A DNA stretch of 45,997 nt from RGIG2945 sp045540355 (lineage in GTDB: Bacteria; Bacillota; Clostridia; Oscillospirales; Acutalibacteraceae), in contig JAZQHB010000041.1 in assembly GCA_045540355.1 (NCBI GenBank), positions 1 to 45,997 on the forward strand. Direction: 5' to 3'. How positions within the stretch are numbered: position 1 is the stretch's first letter; every line of letters begins with the position of its first letter. Positions 16,284 through 24,661 of the stretch are shown one piece after another. The notes under the pieces were generated by a model, which saw only the letters and a list, made by a program, of their open reading frames with translations, had not been told where the DNA came from and did not search any database. Position numbers and translations under genes: made by a program.

Positions 16284-17300
16284 ATGGCAAGAATTTTTTA
16301 TCAGCAGGATTGCGATTTGCAGAAATTAAACGGTAAAACCGTTGCAATCATCGGTTACGGTTCTCAGGGACACGCTCATGCCCTTAACTTAAAAGATAGC
16401 GGCGTTAATGTGGTTGTCGGTCTTTATGAAGGCTCGAAAAGTTGGGCAAAGGCCGAGGCACAGGGACTTAAGGTTATGACTTCCGCAGAAGCGGCAAAGA
16501 TAGCCGACATCATTATGATCCTTATCAATGATGAAAAGCAGGCAGCTCTCTATAAAGAAAGCATTGAACCCAACCTCACCGAAGGAAAAACCTTGGCTTT
16601 CGCCCACGGCTTTAACATTCATTTCGGCTGTATCAAGCCACCTAAGAATGTCAATGTAATTATGATTGCACCCAAAGGTCCCGGTCACACCGTGCGTTCT
16701 GAGTATCAAGCAGGTAAAGGTGTACCTTGCCTTATTGCTGTGGAGCAGGATGCAACGGGTGATGCTTGGGATTTAGGTTTGGCTTATGCACTCGGTATCG
16801 GCGGTGCCAGAGCAGGTGTACTTGAAACCACCTTCCGTACAGAGACTGAAACTGACCTTTTTGGCGAACAAGCCGTTCTTTGCGGTGGTGTGTGTGCACT
16901 GATGCAGGCAGGCTATGAGACATTGGTGGAATCAGGATACGATCCGAGAAACGCTTACTTCGAGTGTATCCACGAAATGAAACTGATTGTTGACCTGATA
17001 TATCAAAGCGGCTTTGCCGGTATGAGATATTCTATCTCCAACACAGCCGAATACGGCGATTATATCACCGGTCCCAAGATCATCACTGATGATACCAAGA
17101 AGGCGATGAAGAAAATTCTTTCCGACATTCAGGATGGTTCCTTTGCCAAGGACTTTCTTCTCGATATGTCGTCAAGCGGTGCACAGGTTCACTTTAATGC
17201 TATGAGAAAGAAAGCGAGCGAGCATCCCTCTGAAGTGGTAGGTGCTGATATTCGCAAGCTTTATAGCTGGAGTGATGAGGATAAGCTTATAAATAACTGA
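16284..17300 (+). CDS. ilvC: Ketol-acid reductoisomerase
   Basis: 338 residues, class I length. Catalyses isomerisation and NAD(P)H reduction of acetohydroxyacids. The Rossmann loop GYGSQGHAHALNLKDSG is at residues 24-40, followed by AHGFNIHFG, APKGPGHTVRSEY and the metal-binding DLFGEQAVLCGG and YFECIHEMKLI acidic segments. AAAGAGG ribosome binding site. The stop codon overlaps an ATG of the ilvD frame, but ilvD probably starts five codons further on. Confidence 0.96.
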   Translation: MARIFYQQDCDLQKLNGKTVAIIGYGSQGHAHALNLKDSGVNVVVGLYEGSKSWAKAEAQGLKVMTSAEAAKIADIIMILINDEKQAALYKESIEPNLTEGKTLAFAHGFNIHFGCIKPPKNVNVIMIAPKGPGHTVRSEYQAGKGVPCLIAVEQDATGDAWDLGLAYALGIGGARAGVLETTFRTETETDLFGEQAVLCGGVCALMQAGYETLVESGYDPRNAYFECIHEMKLIVDLIYQSGFAGMRYSISNTAEYGDYITGPKIITDDTKKAMKKILSDIQDGSFAKDFLLDMSSSGAQVHFNAMRKKASEHPSEVVGADIRKLYSWSDEDKLINN

Positions 17301-17314
17301 TGGGAGGTGCAGTT

Positions 17315-18970
17315 ATGTGCAAAGAAAATGTTGTTGACGGTGTGCAGAATGCACCTCACCGCAGTTTGTTTCACGCTTTGGGACTCACCGAAGAAGAACA
17401 AAAACGACCGCTTATCGGTATAGTCAGTTCCTATAACGAAATCGTACCGGGACATATAAATCTCGACAAAATCGTAGATGCCGTCAAGCTCGGCGTGGCT
17501 ATGGCAGGCGGTACGCCTATCGTGTTTCCCGCGATTGCTGTTTGTGACGGTATTGCCATGGGACATACGGGAATGAAATATTCTCTTGTAACGAGAGACC
17601 TGATTGCCGATTCCACCGAGGCTATGGCTCTCGCTCACGGCTTTGACGGTCTTGTAATGGTGCCAAACTGCGATAAGAATGTACCGGGACTTTTAATGGC
17701 GGCGGCAAGGGTAAACATTCCTACTATTTTCGTCAGCGGCGGGCCTATGCTTGCAGGCAGAGTGGAAGGTAAAAAAACAAGTCTTTCATCGATGTTTGAA
17801 GCGGTGGGAGCTTATAATGCAGGTAAAATAGACGACGAAAAGCTCTATGAATACGAGTGCAAAACCTGCCCGACTTGTGGCTCTTGCAGTGGTATGTATA
17901 CCGCCAATTCTATGAACTGCTTGACCGAAGCACTCGGTATGGGATTAAAAGGCAACGGAACAATTCCTGCCGTTTACTCTGCCCGTATTGAACTTGCCAA
18001 ACACGCAGGAATGGCGGTAATGGAACTGCTTCGCAAAAATATTCGTCCTCGTGATATTATGACAAAAGAGGCACTAATGAATGCTTTGACTGTGGATATG
18101 GCACTTGGCTGCTCTACAAACAGTATGCTGCATTTGCCCGCTATTGCTCACGAGTGCGGTGTAGAACTGAATTTAGATATTGCTAATGAGATAAGTGCTG
18201 TAACTCCCAACCTCTGCCATTTGGCACCTGCAGGTCGTACCTATATGGAAGAATTGAATGAGGCAGGCGGTGTTTATGCAGTTATGAACGAACTCACCAA
18301 GAAAAAACTCTTGAATACCGACTGTATGACCGTTACCGGTAAGACTATCGGAGAAAATATCTCAGGATGTGTCAATCTCAATCCTGATATTATTCGTCCT
18401 ATCAACAATCCGTACAGTGAAACGGGTGGTATTGCGGTGCTCAAAGGTAACTTTGCACCCGAAGGCAGCGTTGTTAAACGCTCCGCTGTTCTGCCCGAGA
18501 TGCTTGTGCACGAAGGCCCTGCAAAGGTTTTCGATTCCGAAGAAGAAGCACAAGCCGCCATAAACGATGGAAAGATTGTGGCGGGTGATGTGGTCGTTAT
18601 CCGTTATGAAGGACCTAAAGGTGGTCCCGGTATGCGTGAAATGCTGAATCCCACCTCTGCGATTATGGGAATGGGACTTGGTAATAGCGTAGCACTGATT
18701 ACCGACGGCCGTTTCAGCGGTGCGACAAGAGGCGCTTGTATCGGTCATGTAACACCCGAAGCGGCTTCAGGCGGTATGATCGGTGTTGTTGAGAATGGCG
18801 ATATTATCAGCATCAATATTCCTGAAAATACGATTGAACTGAAAGTAGATGCAGATATTCTTGCCGAGCGTATGAAAAACTTTGTACCTAAAACAAAAGA
18901 ACTCTCCGGTTATCTAAAACGCTATTCCGCTTTGGTTTCCGGCGGTGCGACAGGGGCGGTTTTGAACTGA
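17315..18970 (+). CDS. ilvD: Dihydroxyacid dehydratase
   Basis: 551 residues. Dehydrates dihydroxyacids to the 2-oxo acids of valine and isoleucine with an iron-sulfur cluster. Cluster-region cysteines are in PNCDKNVPG and CKTCPTCGSCSGMYTANSMN; GRFSGATRGACIGHVTPEA is the conserved C-terminal motif. The ATG (MCKENVVDG) is chosen because GGGAGG lies seven bases upstream; the frame is open to an earlier ATG at 17300 overlapping the ilvC stop, but the ribosome binding site would then be inside the gene. Confidence 0.95.
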   Translation: MCKENVVDGVQNAPHRSLFHALGLTEEEQKRPLIGIVSSYNEIVPGHINLDKIVDAVKLGVAMAGGTPIVFPAIAVCDGIAMGHTGMKYSLVTRDLIADSTEAMALAHGFDGLVMVPNCDKNVPGLLMAAARVNIPTIFVSGGPMLAGRVEGKKTSLSSMFEAVGAYNAGKIDDEKLYEYECKTCPTCGSCSGMYTANSMNCLTEALGMGLKGNGTIPAVYSARIELAKHAGMAVMELLRKNIRPRDIMTKEALMNALTVDMALGCSTNSMLHLPAIAHECGVELNLDIANEISAVTPNLCHLAPAGRTYMEELNEAGGVYAVMNELTKKKLLNTDCMTVTGKTIGENISGCVNLNPDIIRPINNPYSETGGIAVLKGNFAPEGSVVKRSAVLPEMLVHEGPAKVFDSEEEAQAAINDGKIVAGDVVVIRYEGPKGGPGMREMLNPTSAIMGMGLGNSVALITDGRFSGATRGACIGHVTPEAASGGMIGVVENGDIISINIPENTIELKVDADILAERMKNFVPKTKELSGYLKRYSALVSGGATGAVLN

Positions 18971-18971
18971 T

Positions 18972-20135
18972 ATGAAGAAATTAAAAGAAAAACTAAATAC
19001 TTTGTGTATCTTCAGAGAACTACTGGGGGATACGGTTGTTTTTTCACTTTGCACCTATCTTGAAAACCCTACGATCTCGGCGTATGCCGAGTTTGTAGCG
19101 GTGCTTTACAGGGCAAACGCTGGAAATCTCGGTGAATATATCAAGGAACTTTGTTTCAATAGTGAGAATGTATATGTGAAAGAACTCGGTCTTTGTAAAA
19201 GTGTTCCGAATTATATATTGTCTACGCTTGAGGCGGAGCTTGATATCTTGCAAGAGGTTTCGGAGCTTAACAAGGAGAAGCTTTGTTCTTTGCTTGACTA
19301 CAAAGGATTTTTGCCTGAATTTACAACTACGACCTTGAAACTCAAAGATATTTACTTGCACCGAGCAGAAAATATCGAAAAATACGGCTACGGCATTTAT
19401 GCTAAACATAAAATGTTCAGCGTAGATAAGGTAGGCAATATCGTTCCCGTACTGCATCCCGATAAAACAGAACTTTCTGACCTCGTTGATTATGAGCGTG
19501 AGCGTAAAATTATTATCGACAACACAAAAGCGTTGCTTAAAGGAAAGCCTGCTGCAAATATTCTACTCACAGGTGATGCGGGAACGGGTAAATCTTCAAC
19601 CGTAAAAGCAGTAGCTAATGCCTTGTGGGATGAGGGCCTTCGCATTATCGAGGTACGCAAGGATCAGCTTCGCAGTATTCCAAAAGTTTTAGATGAGTTG
19701 TCAAGAAATCCTTTGAAATTTGTTGTGTTCATAGATGATCTTTCATTCCTAAAAGATGACGATAATTTCAACGCACTCAAAGCGGTACTTGAAGGTTCGG
19801 TAACAGCAAAATCCGATAATGTTGTAATATATGCAACAAGTAACCGTAGGCACATTATTAAAGAAAAGTTTTCCGACCGTGAGGGAGATGATATCCACCG
19901 TAACGATACAATGCAGGAACTTATTTCTTTGTCAGAACGGTTTGGTATTCATGTAACCTTTTCGAAGCCAAATAAGGAAACCTTTCTTAATATCGTACAT
20001 CACTTGGCAGAGAAAAACGGAATTGATATGCCGAAAGATGAAATTGAGCTTCTCGCCGAACGCTTTGCATTAGAGCGTGGCGGCAGATCTGCCCGTCTTG
20101 CACGGCAATTTATTGACGGATTACTTTCAAGATAA
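18972..20135 (+). CDS. DUF815-family AAA+ ATPase
   Basis: 387 residues starting one base after the ilvD stop, so probably co-transcribed with the ilv operon. The N-terminal half (about 1-170) is helical without a recognised domain. The C-terminal half is a DUF815-type AAA+ module: Walker A LTGDAGTGKSS near residue 200, Walker B VVFIDDLSF near 255, sensor-1 IYATSNRRHI, and an arginine-rich end (ERGGRSARLARQFIDGLL). Family function is unknown; members are annotated only as ATP-binding. Nothing in the sequence links it to amino acid synthesis beyond position. A bidirectional terminator follows. Confidence 0.85.
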   Translation: MKKLKEKLNTLCIFRELLGDTVVFSLCTYLENPTISAYAEFVAVLYRANAGNLGEYIKELCFNSENVYVKELGLCKSVPNYILSTLEAELDILQEVSELNKEKLCSLLDYKGFLPEFTTTTLKLKDIYLHRAENIEKYGYGIYAKHKMFSVDKVGNIVPVLHPDKTELSDLVDYERERKIIIDNTKALLKGKPAANILLTGDAGTGKSSTVKAVANALWDEGLRIIEVRKDQLRSIPKVLDELSRNPLKFVVFIDDLSFLKDDDNFNALKAVLEGSVTAKSDNVVIYATSNRRHIIKEKFSDREGDDIHRNDTMQELISLSERFGIHVTFSKPNKETFLNIVHHLAEKNGIDMPKDEIELLAERFALERGGRSARLARQFIDGLLSR

Positions 20136-20145
20136 AGGTATACAC

Positions 20146-20193
20146 AAAAAAGACGGGAGAACCTGCTTGAAGCAAGGAGCTCGCGTCTTTTTT
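20146..20193. terminator. Bidirectional terminator between ilv operon and lysR
   Basis: AAAAAAGACG pairs with CGTCTTTTTT around an inner CCTGCTTGAAGCAAGG hairpin. It serves the rightward ilv operon and the leftward lysR, whose stop lies a few bases away. Confidence 0.85.
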
Positions 20194-20198
20194 ATGGG

Positions 20199-21089
20199 TT
20201 AATTTGAAAATTCGTTTTGTTTAACATAGTCGATAAATGTTTTGAGACTTTTTGATATCCACTTGTTTTTGTGATAGATGAGTTGCTTCCAAATCTCAAC
20301 ATTTATATCTTTCACATCAAGGTAACAAAGTTCACCGCTCTCAATCAAATCCTTGGTTACAAAATCGGGAAGAAAGGAAATCATATCTCCTTGAGCTATA
20401 AGAGAGGTTATCATATCGGTTCTGCCTATCTCAAGGATGGGAGTTATTTCTAATGACTTTTTGGCAAGCTCTTTATCAAAAACGCGCCTGTATCCTTGAC
20501 CGTTCTCAGTTAGAATAAAGGGCTCGTTTAAGATATCTTTGATGGATAGGTTTTTCTTGCTTGCAAACTTTGAATTCGCACTTGCTACAAAGTGCATTGG
20601 CACAAGCTCTTCTTTTGCAATAATGTAGTCCTTATTGTATAAATGTCCATCCAAAGTTATGATAAAGTCTGCCTCGTTGTGATCAAGCATGCTGAGCATT
20701 ACGCCGGAGTCGCCTGTGCTAAAGCAAATCGAAATAGAGGGAAATTTTTCGTGAAAATCAATATAGTGCGAGTTGATCATATCATCACATACAGAGTCGG
20801 GTGTCACAATATGAATATGCCCTGAAAGCTGTCCCTCTTTCGTCAAACTTTCTTTAAATTCATCCGTGAGAGTGCAAACCTGATGAGCATAGGAGACAAG
20901 TTCATGCCCACGCTCAGTAAGTGTGATAGTATGATTGATTCTCTCAAACAGAAGGCAACCGAGTTCTTCTTCAAGTTGCTTTATCTGAAAAGAAACGGTT
21001 GATTGTGAATACCCAAGCTGTTCAGCGGCTTTGGTGAAACTCCCCAGCTCAGCGACATGTGTAAAAGTGATTAAATTTCTAAGTTCCAT
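20199..21089 (-). CDS. LysR-family transcriptional regulator
   Basis: 296 residues. N-terminal winged HTH (MELRNLITFTHVAELGSFTK, then AAEQLGYSQSTVSFQI) and a LysR substrate-binding domain (about 90-290). The ATG has GGAGGG seven bases upstream; in-frame extension further upstream runs through the operator region and is unlikely. It is divergent from the TrpXYZ-like transporter operon, the standard layout for a LysR regulator and its target. A perfect palindrome lies between them. The effector is unknown. Confidence 0.92.
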   Translation of the reverse strand: MELRNLITFTHVAELGSFTKAAEQLGYSQSTVSFQIKQLEEELGCLLFERINHTITLTERGHELVSYAHQVCTLTDEFKESLTKEGQLSGHIHIVTPDSVCDDMINSHYIDFHEKFPSISICFSTGDSGVMLSMLDHNEADFIITLDGHLYNKDYIIAKEELVPMHFVASANSKFASKKNLSIKDILNEPFILTENGQGYRRVFDKELAKKSLEITPILEIGRTDMITSLIAQGDMISFLPDFVTKDLIESGELCYLDVKDINVEIWKQLIYHKNKWISKSLKTFIDYVKQNEFSN

Positions 21090-21103
21090 TACATTCCCTC
21101 CGA

Positions 21104-21120
21104 TATCGAAAAAATCGATA
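21104..21120. promoter_or_regulatory. Probable LysR operator
   Basis: TATCGAAAAAATCGATA is a perfect interrupted palindrome (6-bp arms, 5-nt centre) that also satisfies the LysR T-N11-A rule. It lies 15 bases upstream of the lysR start codon and just upstream of the transporter promoter. Confidence 0.65.
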
Positions 21121-21141
21121 GTAAACATTAAAATCATTCGT

Positions 21142-21170
21142 TTGACTAATGCTTGAGTGTATTATATACT
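21142..21170 (+). promoter_or_regulatory. Promoter of the ABC transporter operon
   Basis: TTGACT and TATACT with 17-nt spacing, about 22 bases right of the LysR palindrome, consistent with LysR control of the transporter. Confidence 0.65.
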
Positions 21171-21222
21171 ATGCTTAACAAAATTTCAAGGCAAAATATT
21201 TGCTGAAACAAAAGGAGACATT

Positions 21223-22200
21223 ATGATGAAAAAAGTAATTTCTATTATCTTGGCACTTGTTCTTTGCGTAGGATGTATGCTGTCATTCACAGCTTGCTCC
21301 GGTGAAAAAGACGATAGCAAGTATAAAATTGGTATTGTTCAGCTTGTTGAGCATGTTGCACTTGATGCGGCAACCGAAGGCTTCAAGCAGGCGATCATTG
21401 ATGAACTTGGTGAAGACGCTGTTGAATTTGATTTCCAGAACGGTCAAAACGACCCCAATACCTGTTCCACCATCGCTAATCAGTTTGTTTCAAACAAAGT
21501 TGATTTGATTATGGCGAATGCAACCCCTGCACTTCAAGCGGCAGCAGCGGCAACCGGTGATATTCCGATTCTTGGTACTTCTGTAACGGAATATGGCGTT
21601 GCTCTTGAAATTAAAGATTTTAATGGTACTGTTGGCGGCAATATTTCCGGTACATCTGACCTTGCTCCTCTTGATAAACAAGCCGCAATGATTACTGAAT
21701 GGTGTCCTGATGCCAAAAGTGTTGGTTTGCTCTACTGCTCTAAGGAAGCAAATAGCCAATACCAAGTTGATGTTGTAAAAGCAGAGCTTGAAAAGAAAGG
21801 TCTTAAAACTACTCTTTATCCCTTTACCGATTCCAATGACCTTGCTCAAATCTGTACCAATGCTGCTGATAACTGTGATGTAATCTATGTTCCTACCGAT
21901 AATACCGTTGCAGAAAACACCGGTATCATTGATAATATCTGCCAACCCAAGAAGGTTCCTGTAGTTGCAGGTGAGGAAGGCATCTGCTCCGGTTGTGGTA
22001 TTGCAACTCTCTCTATCAGCTACTATGACCTTGGCTACACCACCGGTAAAATGGCTGTTAAGATTTTAAAAGATGACGCTGATATTTCTACTATGCCTAT
22101 CGAATATGCCGAAAAGCAGACTCCAAAATACAACAAACAGAACTGCGAAGCTTTGGGCATTACTCCTATTGAAGGATATACTGCTATTGAAGCAAACTAA
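21223..22200 (+). CDS. ABC transporter substrate-binding lipoprotein (TrpX-like)
   Basis: 325 residues beginning MMKK with AAAGGAG upstream. A lipoprotein signal peptide ends in the lipobox FTAC (C25), so the mature protein is tethered to the outer face of the membrane. The body matches the PF04392 'ABC_sub_bind' family (YKIGIVQLVEHVALDAATEG, PDAKSVGLLYCSKEANS, YYDLGYTTGKMA). Known relatives include TrpX of the streptococcal tryptophan importer and other amino acid or nucleobase-like solute binders; the ligand cannot be read from sequence. First gene of a three-gene importer. Confidence 0.88.
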   Translation: MMKKVISIILALVLCVGCMLSFTACSGEKDDSKYKIGIVQLVEHVALDAATEGFKQAIIDELGEDAVEFDFQNGQNDPNTCSTIANQFVSNKVDLIMANATPALQAAAAATGDIPILGTSVTEYGVALEIKDFNGTVGGNISGTSDLAPLDKQAAMITEWCPDAKSVGLLYCSKEANSQYQVDVVKAELEKKGLKTTLYPFTDSNDLAQICTNAADNCDVIYVPTDNTVAENTGIIDNICQPKKVPVVAGEEGICSGCGIATLSISYYDLGYTTGKMAVKILKDDADISTMPIEYAEKQTPKYNKQNCEALGITPIEGYTAIEAN

Positions 22201-22213
22201 TTTTGAAACACTC

Positions 22214-22259
22214 AGCCGGAGAGGGAAAATATTCTTTCCGGCTATTTCCCTGTTTTATT
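22214..22259 (+). promoter_or_regulatory. Intercistronic RNA with two mutually exclusive hairpins
   Basis: AGCCGGA (22214) can pair with TCCGGCT (22237), while AGGGAAA (22222) can pair with TTTCCCT (22245). The arms are interleaved, so only one hairpin should form at a time. The second is followed by a T-rich tract. It probably lowers expression of the permease and ATPase relative to the binding protein, and could be a switch. Confidence 0.45.
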
Positions 22260-22280
22260 ATCTGAACAAAGGTGAATTAA

Positions 22281-23213
22281 ATGGAAATTTTCAGTCAACT
22301 TTTTAGTGCTTTGCCGGGTTCCGTTTCACAAGGTCTGATTTGGGGCATTATGGCTATTGGTGTTTATATTACATATCGTATTCTCGATGTTGCCGACCTT
22401 ACGGTAGACGGATCTTTCGCTACAGGCGGCGTCGTTGCCGTTGTGCTTATCTTAAACGGTTGCAATTTATGGCTCGCAATGCTTCTTGCTTTTGTTGCAG
22501 GTCTTCTTGCAGGTGCCATCACAGGACTTTTGCACACCTTAATGGGAATTCCGCCTATCCTGGCAGGTATTTTAACACAACTTTCGCTTTATTCTATCAA
22601 CCTTAAAATTATGGGTAAAGCCAATCAGTCGGTTAATGTTAATCAAACAGATCTTTTGGTTTCACTTCGTTGGGTTAAGGAATTCGCTTTTCATAATCCG
22701 CTAATTACTGTTGGTATTGTTTTGGTTGTTTTAATTGCCGTTCTTTATTGGTTTTTTGGTACTGAAATGGGTTGTGCTCTCCGTGCAACAGGTGCTAACT
22801 TGAATATGAGCCGTGCTCAGGGTATCAATACTAATTTTAATAAGGTGCTTGGCATCATGCTTTCTAACGGACTTGTTGCATTTTCAGGGGCATTCCTTGC
22901 CCAGTATCAAGGCTTTGCCGATGTTAAAATGGGACAGGGTGCAATCGTTATCGGTCTTGCTGCTGTAATTATCGGAGAAGCATTATTCGGTAAGATATTC
23001 AAAAACTTTGCTCTCAGACTCTTATCGGTTGCTTTTGGCTCAATTATATATTACATCGTTGTTCAAGCAGTTATCACAATGGGACTTGACGCCAACCTCT
23101 TAAAGTTGCTCTCTGCGGCTATCGTCGCCATCTTCCTTGCTATTCCGTATTGGAAAAGACAATATCGTGAAAAGCATATGAGAAAAGTGAAAGGGGGAAA
23201 GGAAAATGCTTGA
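22281..23213 (+). CDS. ABC transporter permease (TrpY-like)
   Basis: 310 residues, highly hydrophobic with about eight or nine transmembrane helices; PF02653 (BPD_transp_2) type, the permease class that partners PF04392 binding proteins. Recognisable stretches are TYRILDVADLTVDGSFATGG near the N-terminus and CALRATGANLNMSRAQGINT, the coupling segment. It overlaps the ATPase gene by eight bases. Confidence 0.9.
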   Translation: MEIFSQLFSALPGSVSQGLIWGIMAIGVYITYRILDVADLTVDGSFATGGVVAVVLILNGCNLWLAMLLAFVAGLLAGAITGLLHTLMGIPPILAGILTQLSLYSINLKIMGKANQSVNVNQTDLLVSLRWVKEFAFHNPLITVGIVLVVLIAVLYWFFGTEMGCALRATGANLNMSRAQGINTNFNKVLGIMLSNGLVAFSGAFLAQYQGFADVKMGQGAIVIGLAAVIIGEALFGKIFKNFALRLLSVAFGSIIYYIVVQAVITMGLDANLLKLLSAAIVAIFLAIPYWKRQYREKHMRKVKGGKENA

Positions 23214-24003
23214 TATTATAAATGTAGAGAAAACCTTTAACCCCGGAACTATCAATGAAAAAAAGGCTCTTAATGGTATCAATCTCCATCTCGATGAAGG
23301 CGACTTCGTAACCGTTATCGGTGGTAACGGTGCGGGCAAATCAACGATGCTGAATATGATTGCCGGTGTTTATCCCGTGGACTGCGGCAGTATTATCGTT
23401 GATAGTGTTGATATTACAAGACTTCCTGAATATAAACGCGCAAAATATTTAGGTCGTGTTTTCCAAGACCCTATGACCGGAACTGCGGCAGATATGCAGA
23501 TTGAAGAAAACCTCGCACTTGCTGCACGCAGAGGAAAAAGAAGAACTCTCCGAGCAGGAATTATCACCAAGGAAAGAAAAGAATACAAAGAACTTCTGAA
23601 AATTCTTGATTTAGGACTTGAAGATAGACTTACTGCAAAAGTAGGACTTCTTTCAGGCGGTCAACGTCAGGCACTTACGCTTCTTATGGCAACACTCAAG
23701 AAGCCAAAGCTTTTGCTTCTTGATGAACATACTGCGGCACTTGATCCCAAAACCGCAAAAAAGGTTCTCGACATTACTGAGGAAATCGTTACAAAAGACA
23801 ATCTCATCACCATTATGATTACACACAATATGGCAGATGCAATTCGTGTTGGTAACCGACTGATTATGATGCACGAAGGTCAGATTGTTGTTGATGTCAA
23901 GGGAGAAGAAAAGAAAAAACTAACTATTGAACAGCTTCTCCAAATGTTTGAAGCATCCAGCGGCAGTAAGTTTACAAGCGATAAAGTTATGCTTTCTAAG
24001 TGA
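23206..24003 (+). CDS. ABC transporter ATP-binding protein (TrpZ-like)
   Basis: 265 residues. Walker A GGNGAGKSTM (about residues 44-53), Q-loop GRVFQDPMTGT, signature LLSGGQRQALTL, Walker B LLLLDEHTAALDP and H-loop ITHNM are all intact. Note DEHTAALDP in place of the common DEPTSALDP, which is typical of this importer class. It energises uptake with the preceding permease and lipoprotein. A terminator follows at once. Confidence 0.93.
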   Translation: MLDIINVEKTFNPGTINEKKALNGINLHLDEGDFVTVIGGNGAGKSTMLNMIAGVYPVDCGSIIVDSVDITRLPEYKRAKYLGRVFQDPMTGTAADMQIEENLALAARRGKRRTLRAGIITKERKEYKELLKILDLGLEDRLTAKVGLLSGGQRQALTLLMATLKKPKLLLLDEHTAALDPKTAKKVLDITEEIVTKDNLITIMITHNMADAIRVGNRLIMMHEGQIVVDVKGEEKKKLTIEQLLQMFEASSGSKFTSDKVMLSK

Positions 24004-24007
24004 TACG

Positions 24008-24041
24008 AAAGGGACTGCAAGCATTTGCTTGCCGTCCCTTT
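24008..24041 (+). terminator. Terminator of the ABC transporter operon
   Basis: AAAGGGAC-GCAAGCA pairs with TGCTTGC-GTCCCTTT, giving a 15-bp stem with one mismatch, just after the stop codon. Confidence 0.85.
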
Positions 24042-24071
24042 ACAAGTATAAGAAAAGCAAAAACACAGGGA

Positions 24072-24133
24072 AACACAGGGGGGAGGTTCTCTTGTGTGGG
24101 ATAAAACACAATAACTTCGTATCCTTGTGTTCT
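24072..24133. repeat. 62-nt dispersed repeat, copy B
   Basis: Same orientation and length as copy A at 2078-2139; 7 differences by eye. TTGTGT/ACACAA pairing around GGGATAAA is kept, but the outer GGGG/CCCC pairing is lost. An extra partial start (AACACAGGG) precedes it. Nothing coding is evident in 24042-24450. Confidence 0.6.
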
Positions 24134-24223
24134 GAGGATTGTTATTCACTGCCGTTTTATTATCGGGGTTATTGAAAATCCTGCAAAAGAGGAAAATATA
24201 ATCCTTGAAGACAGACAAGGCGT

Positions 24224-24377
24224 AGCCGTGGAATATCTCACGGCTTGAGAAAACTGCGAAGTCAGTTTTCGGTTAGTCCATCGCCGTGCCCATAGGGCAA
24301 ATCGGCGGGACATAAAATCTTTACTTTATGAAAACATCGTTTTCATAAAGTAAAAAGAGCAGGCCTAAAACCTGCTC
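24224..24377. other. Densely structured noncoding segment of five hairpins
   Basis: Successive perfect stems: AGCCGTG/CACGGCT, GAAAACTG/CAGTTTTC, CGCCG/CGGCG enclosing CCC/GGG, a 16-bp stem TTTACTTTATGAAAAC / GTTTTCATAAAGTAAA with a 3-nt loop, and GAGCAGG/CCTGCTC. The last is followed by five T on the minus strand and can act as a leftward terminator behind tRNA-Pro. The rest could be a structured RNA, a miniature element or the end of a mobile element; I do not recognise it. Confidence 0.5.
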
Positions 24378-24420
24378 GATACATAACAATTTAAACTTAG
24401 AGGAAATGTAAAAAAGAAAA

Positions 24421-24452
24421 GTGAGTATTCACTTGTGTTATGAATACTCACT
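24421..24452 (-). terminator. Terminator of tRNA-Pro (R1 repeat copy)
   Basis: An 11-bp stem, GTGAGTATTCA / TGAATACTCAC, starts right after the tRNA CCA end on the minus strand and is followed by CTTTTCTTTTTT. It is a variant of the R1 hairpin with a shorter loop that carries ACTTGTGTTA, a motif also in the candidate small RNAs. Confidence 0.75.
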
Positions 24453-24453
24453 A

Positions 24454-24529
24454 TGGTCCGAGTGGCGAGACTTGAACTCACGGCCTCTTGACCCCCAGTC
24501 AAGCGCGCTACCAACTGCGCCACACCCGG
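24454..24529 (-). tRNA. tRNA-Pro (anticodon GGG)
   Basis: 76 nt with an encoded CCA end. The acceptor stem CCGGGTG pairs with CACTCGG (one G-U), the D arm is GGCGCAGTTGGTAGCGC, the anticodon stem CTTGA/TCAAG encloses loop CTGGGGG (anticodon GGG), and the T arm contains GTTCAAGTC. The discriminator base is A. Proline identity follows from the anticodon. Confidence 0.95.
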
Positions 24530-24559
24530 ATTTGGTGCCTTTTCTCAAGCACCTTTGGT

Positions 24560-24588
24560 ATCATACCACAAACAAACAAATTTTGCAA
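24560..24588 (-). promoter_or_regulatory. Promoter of tRNA-Pro
   Basis: On the minus strand, TTGCAA and TATGAT are 17 nt apart, about 30 bases before the tRNA. A small GGTGC/GCACC hairpin lies in the 5' leader. Confidence 0.7.
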
Positions 24589-24661
24589 GAGGAAAAAGAC
24601 ATTTTTTTTAAAAAGTTGAAAAAATTTTGGTGTTGCCGACAGTTATTGTCTGCAGATATAG

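Noticed and set aside
22214..22251. H-type pseudoknot in the ABC operon
   Set aside because: Loops of a single base cannot span 7-bp stems, so the two stems are treated as alternatives.
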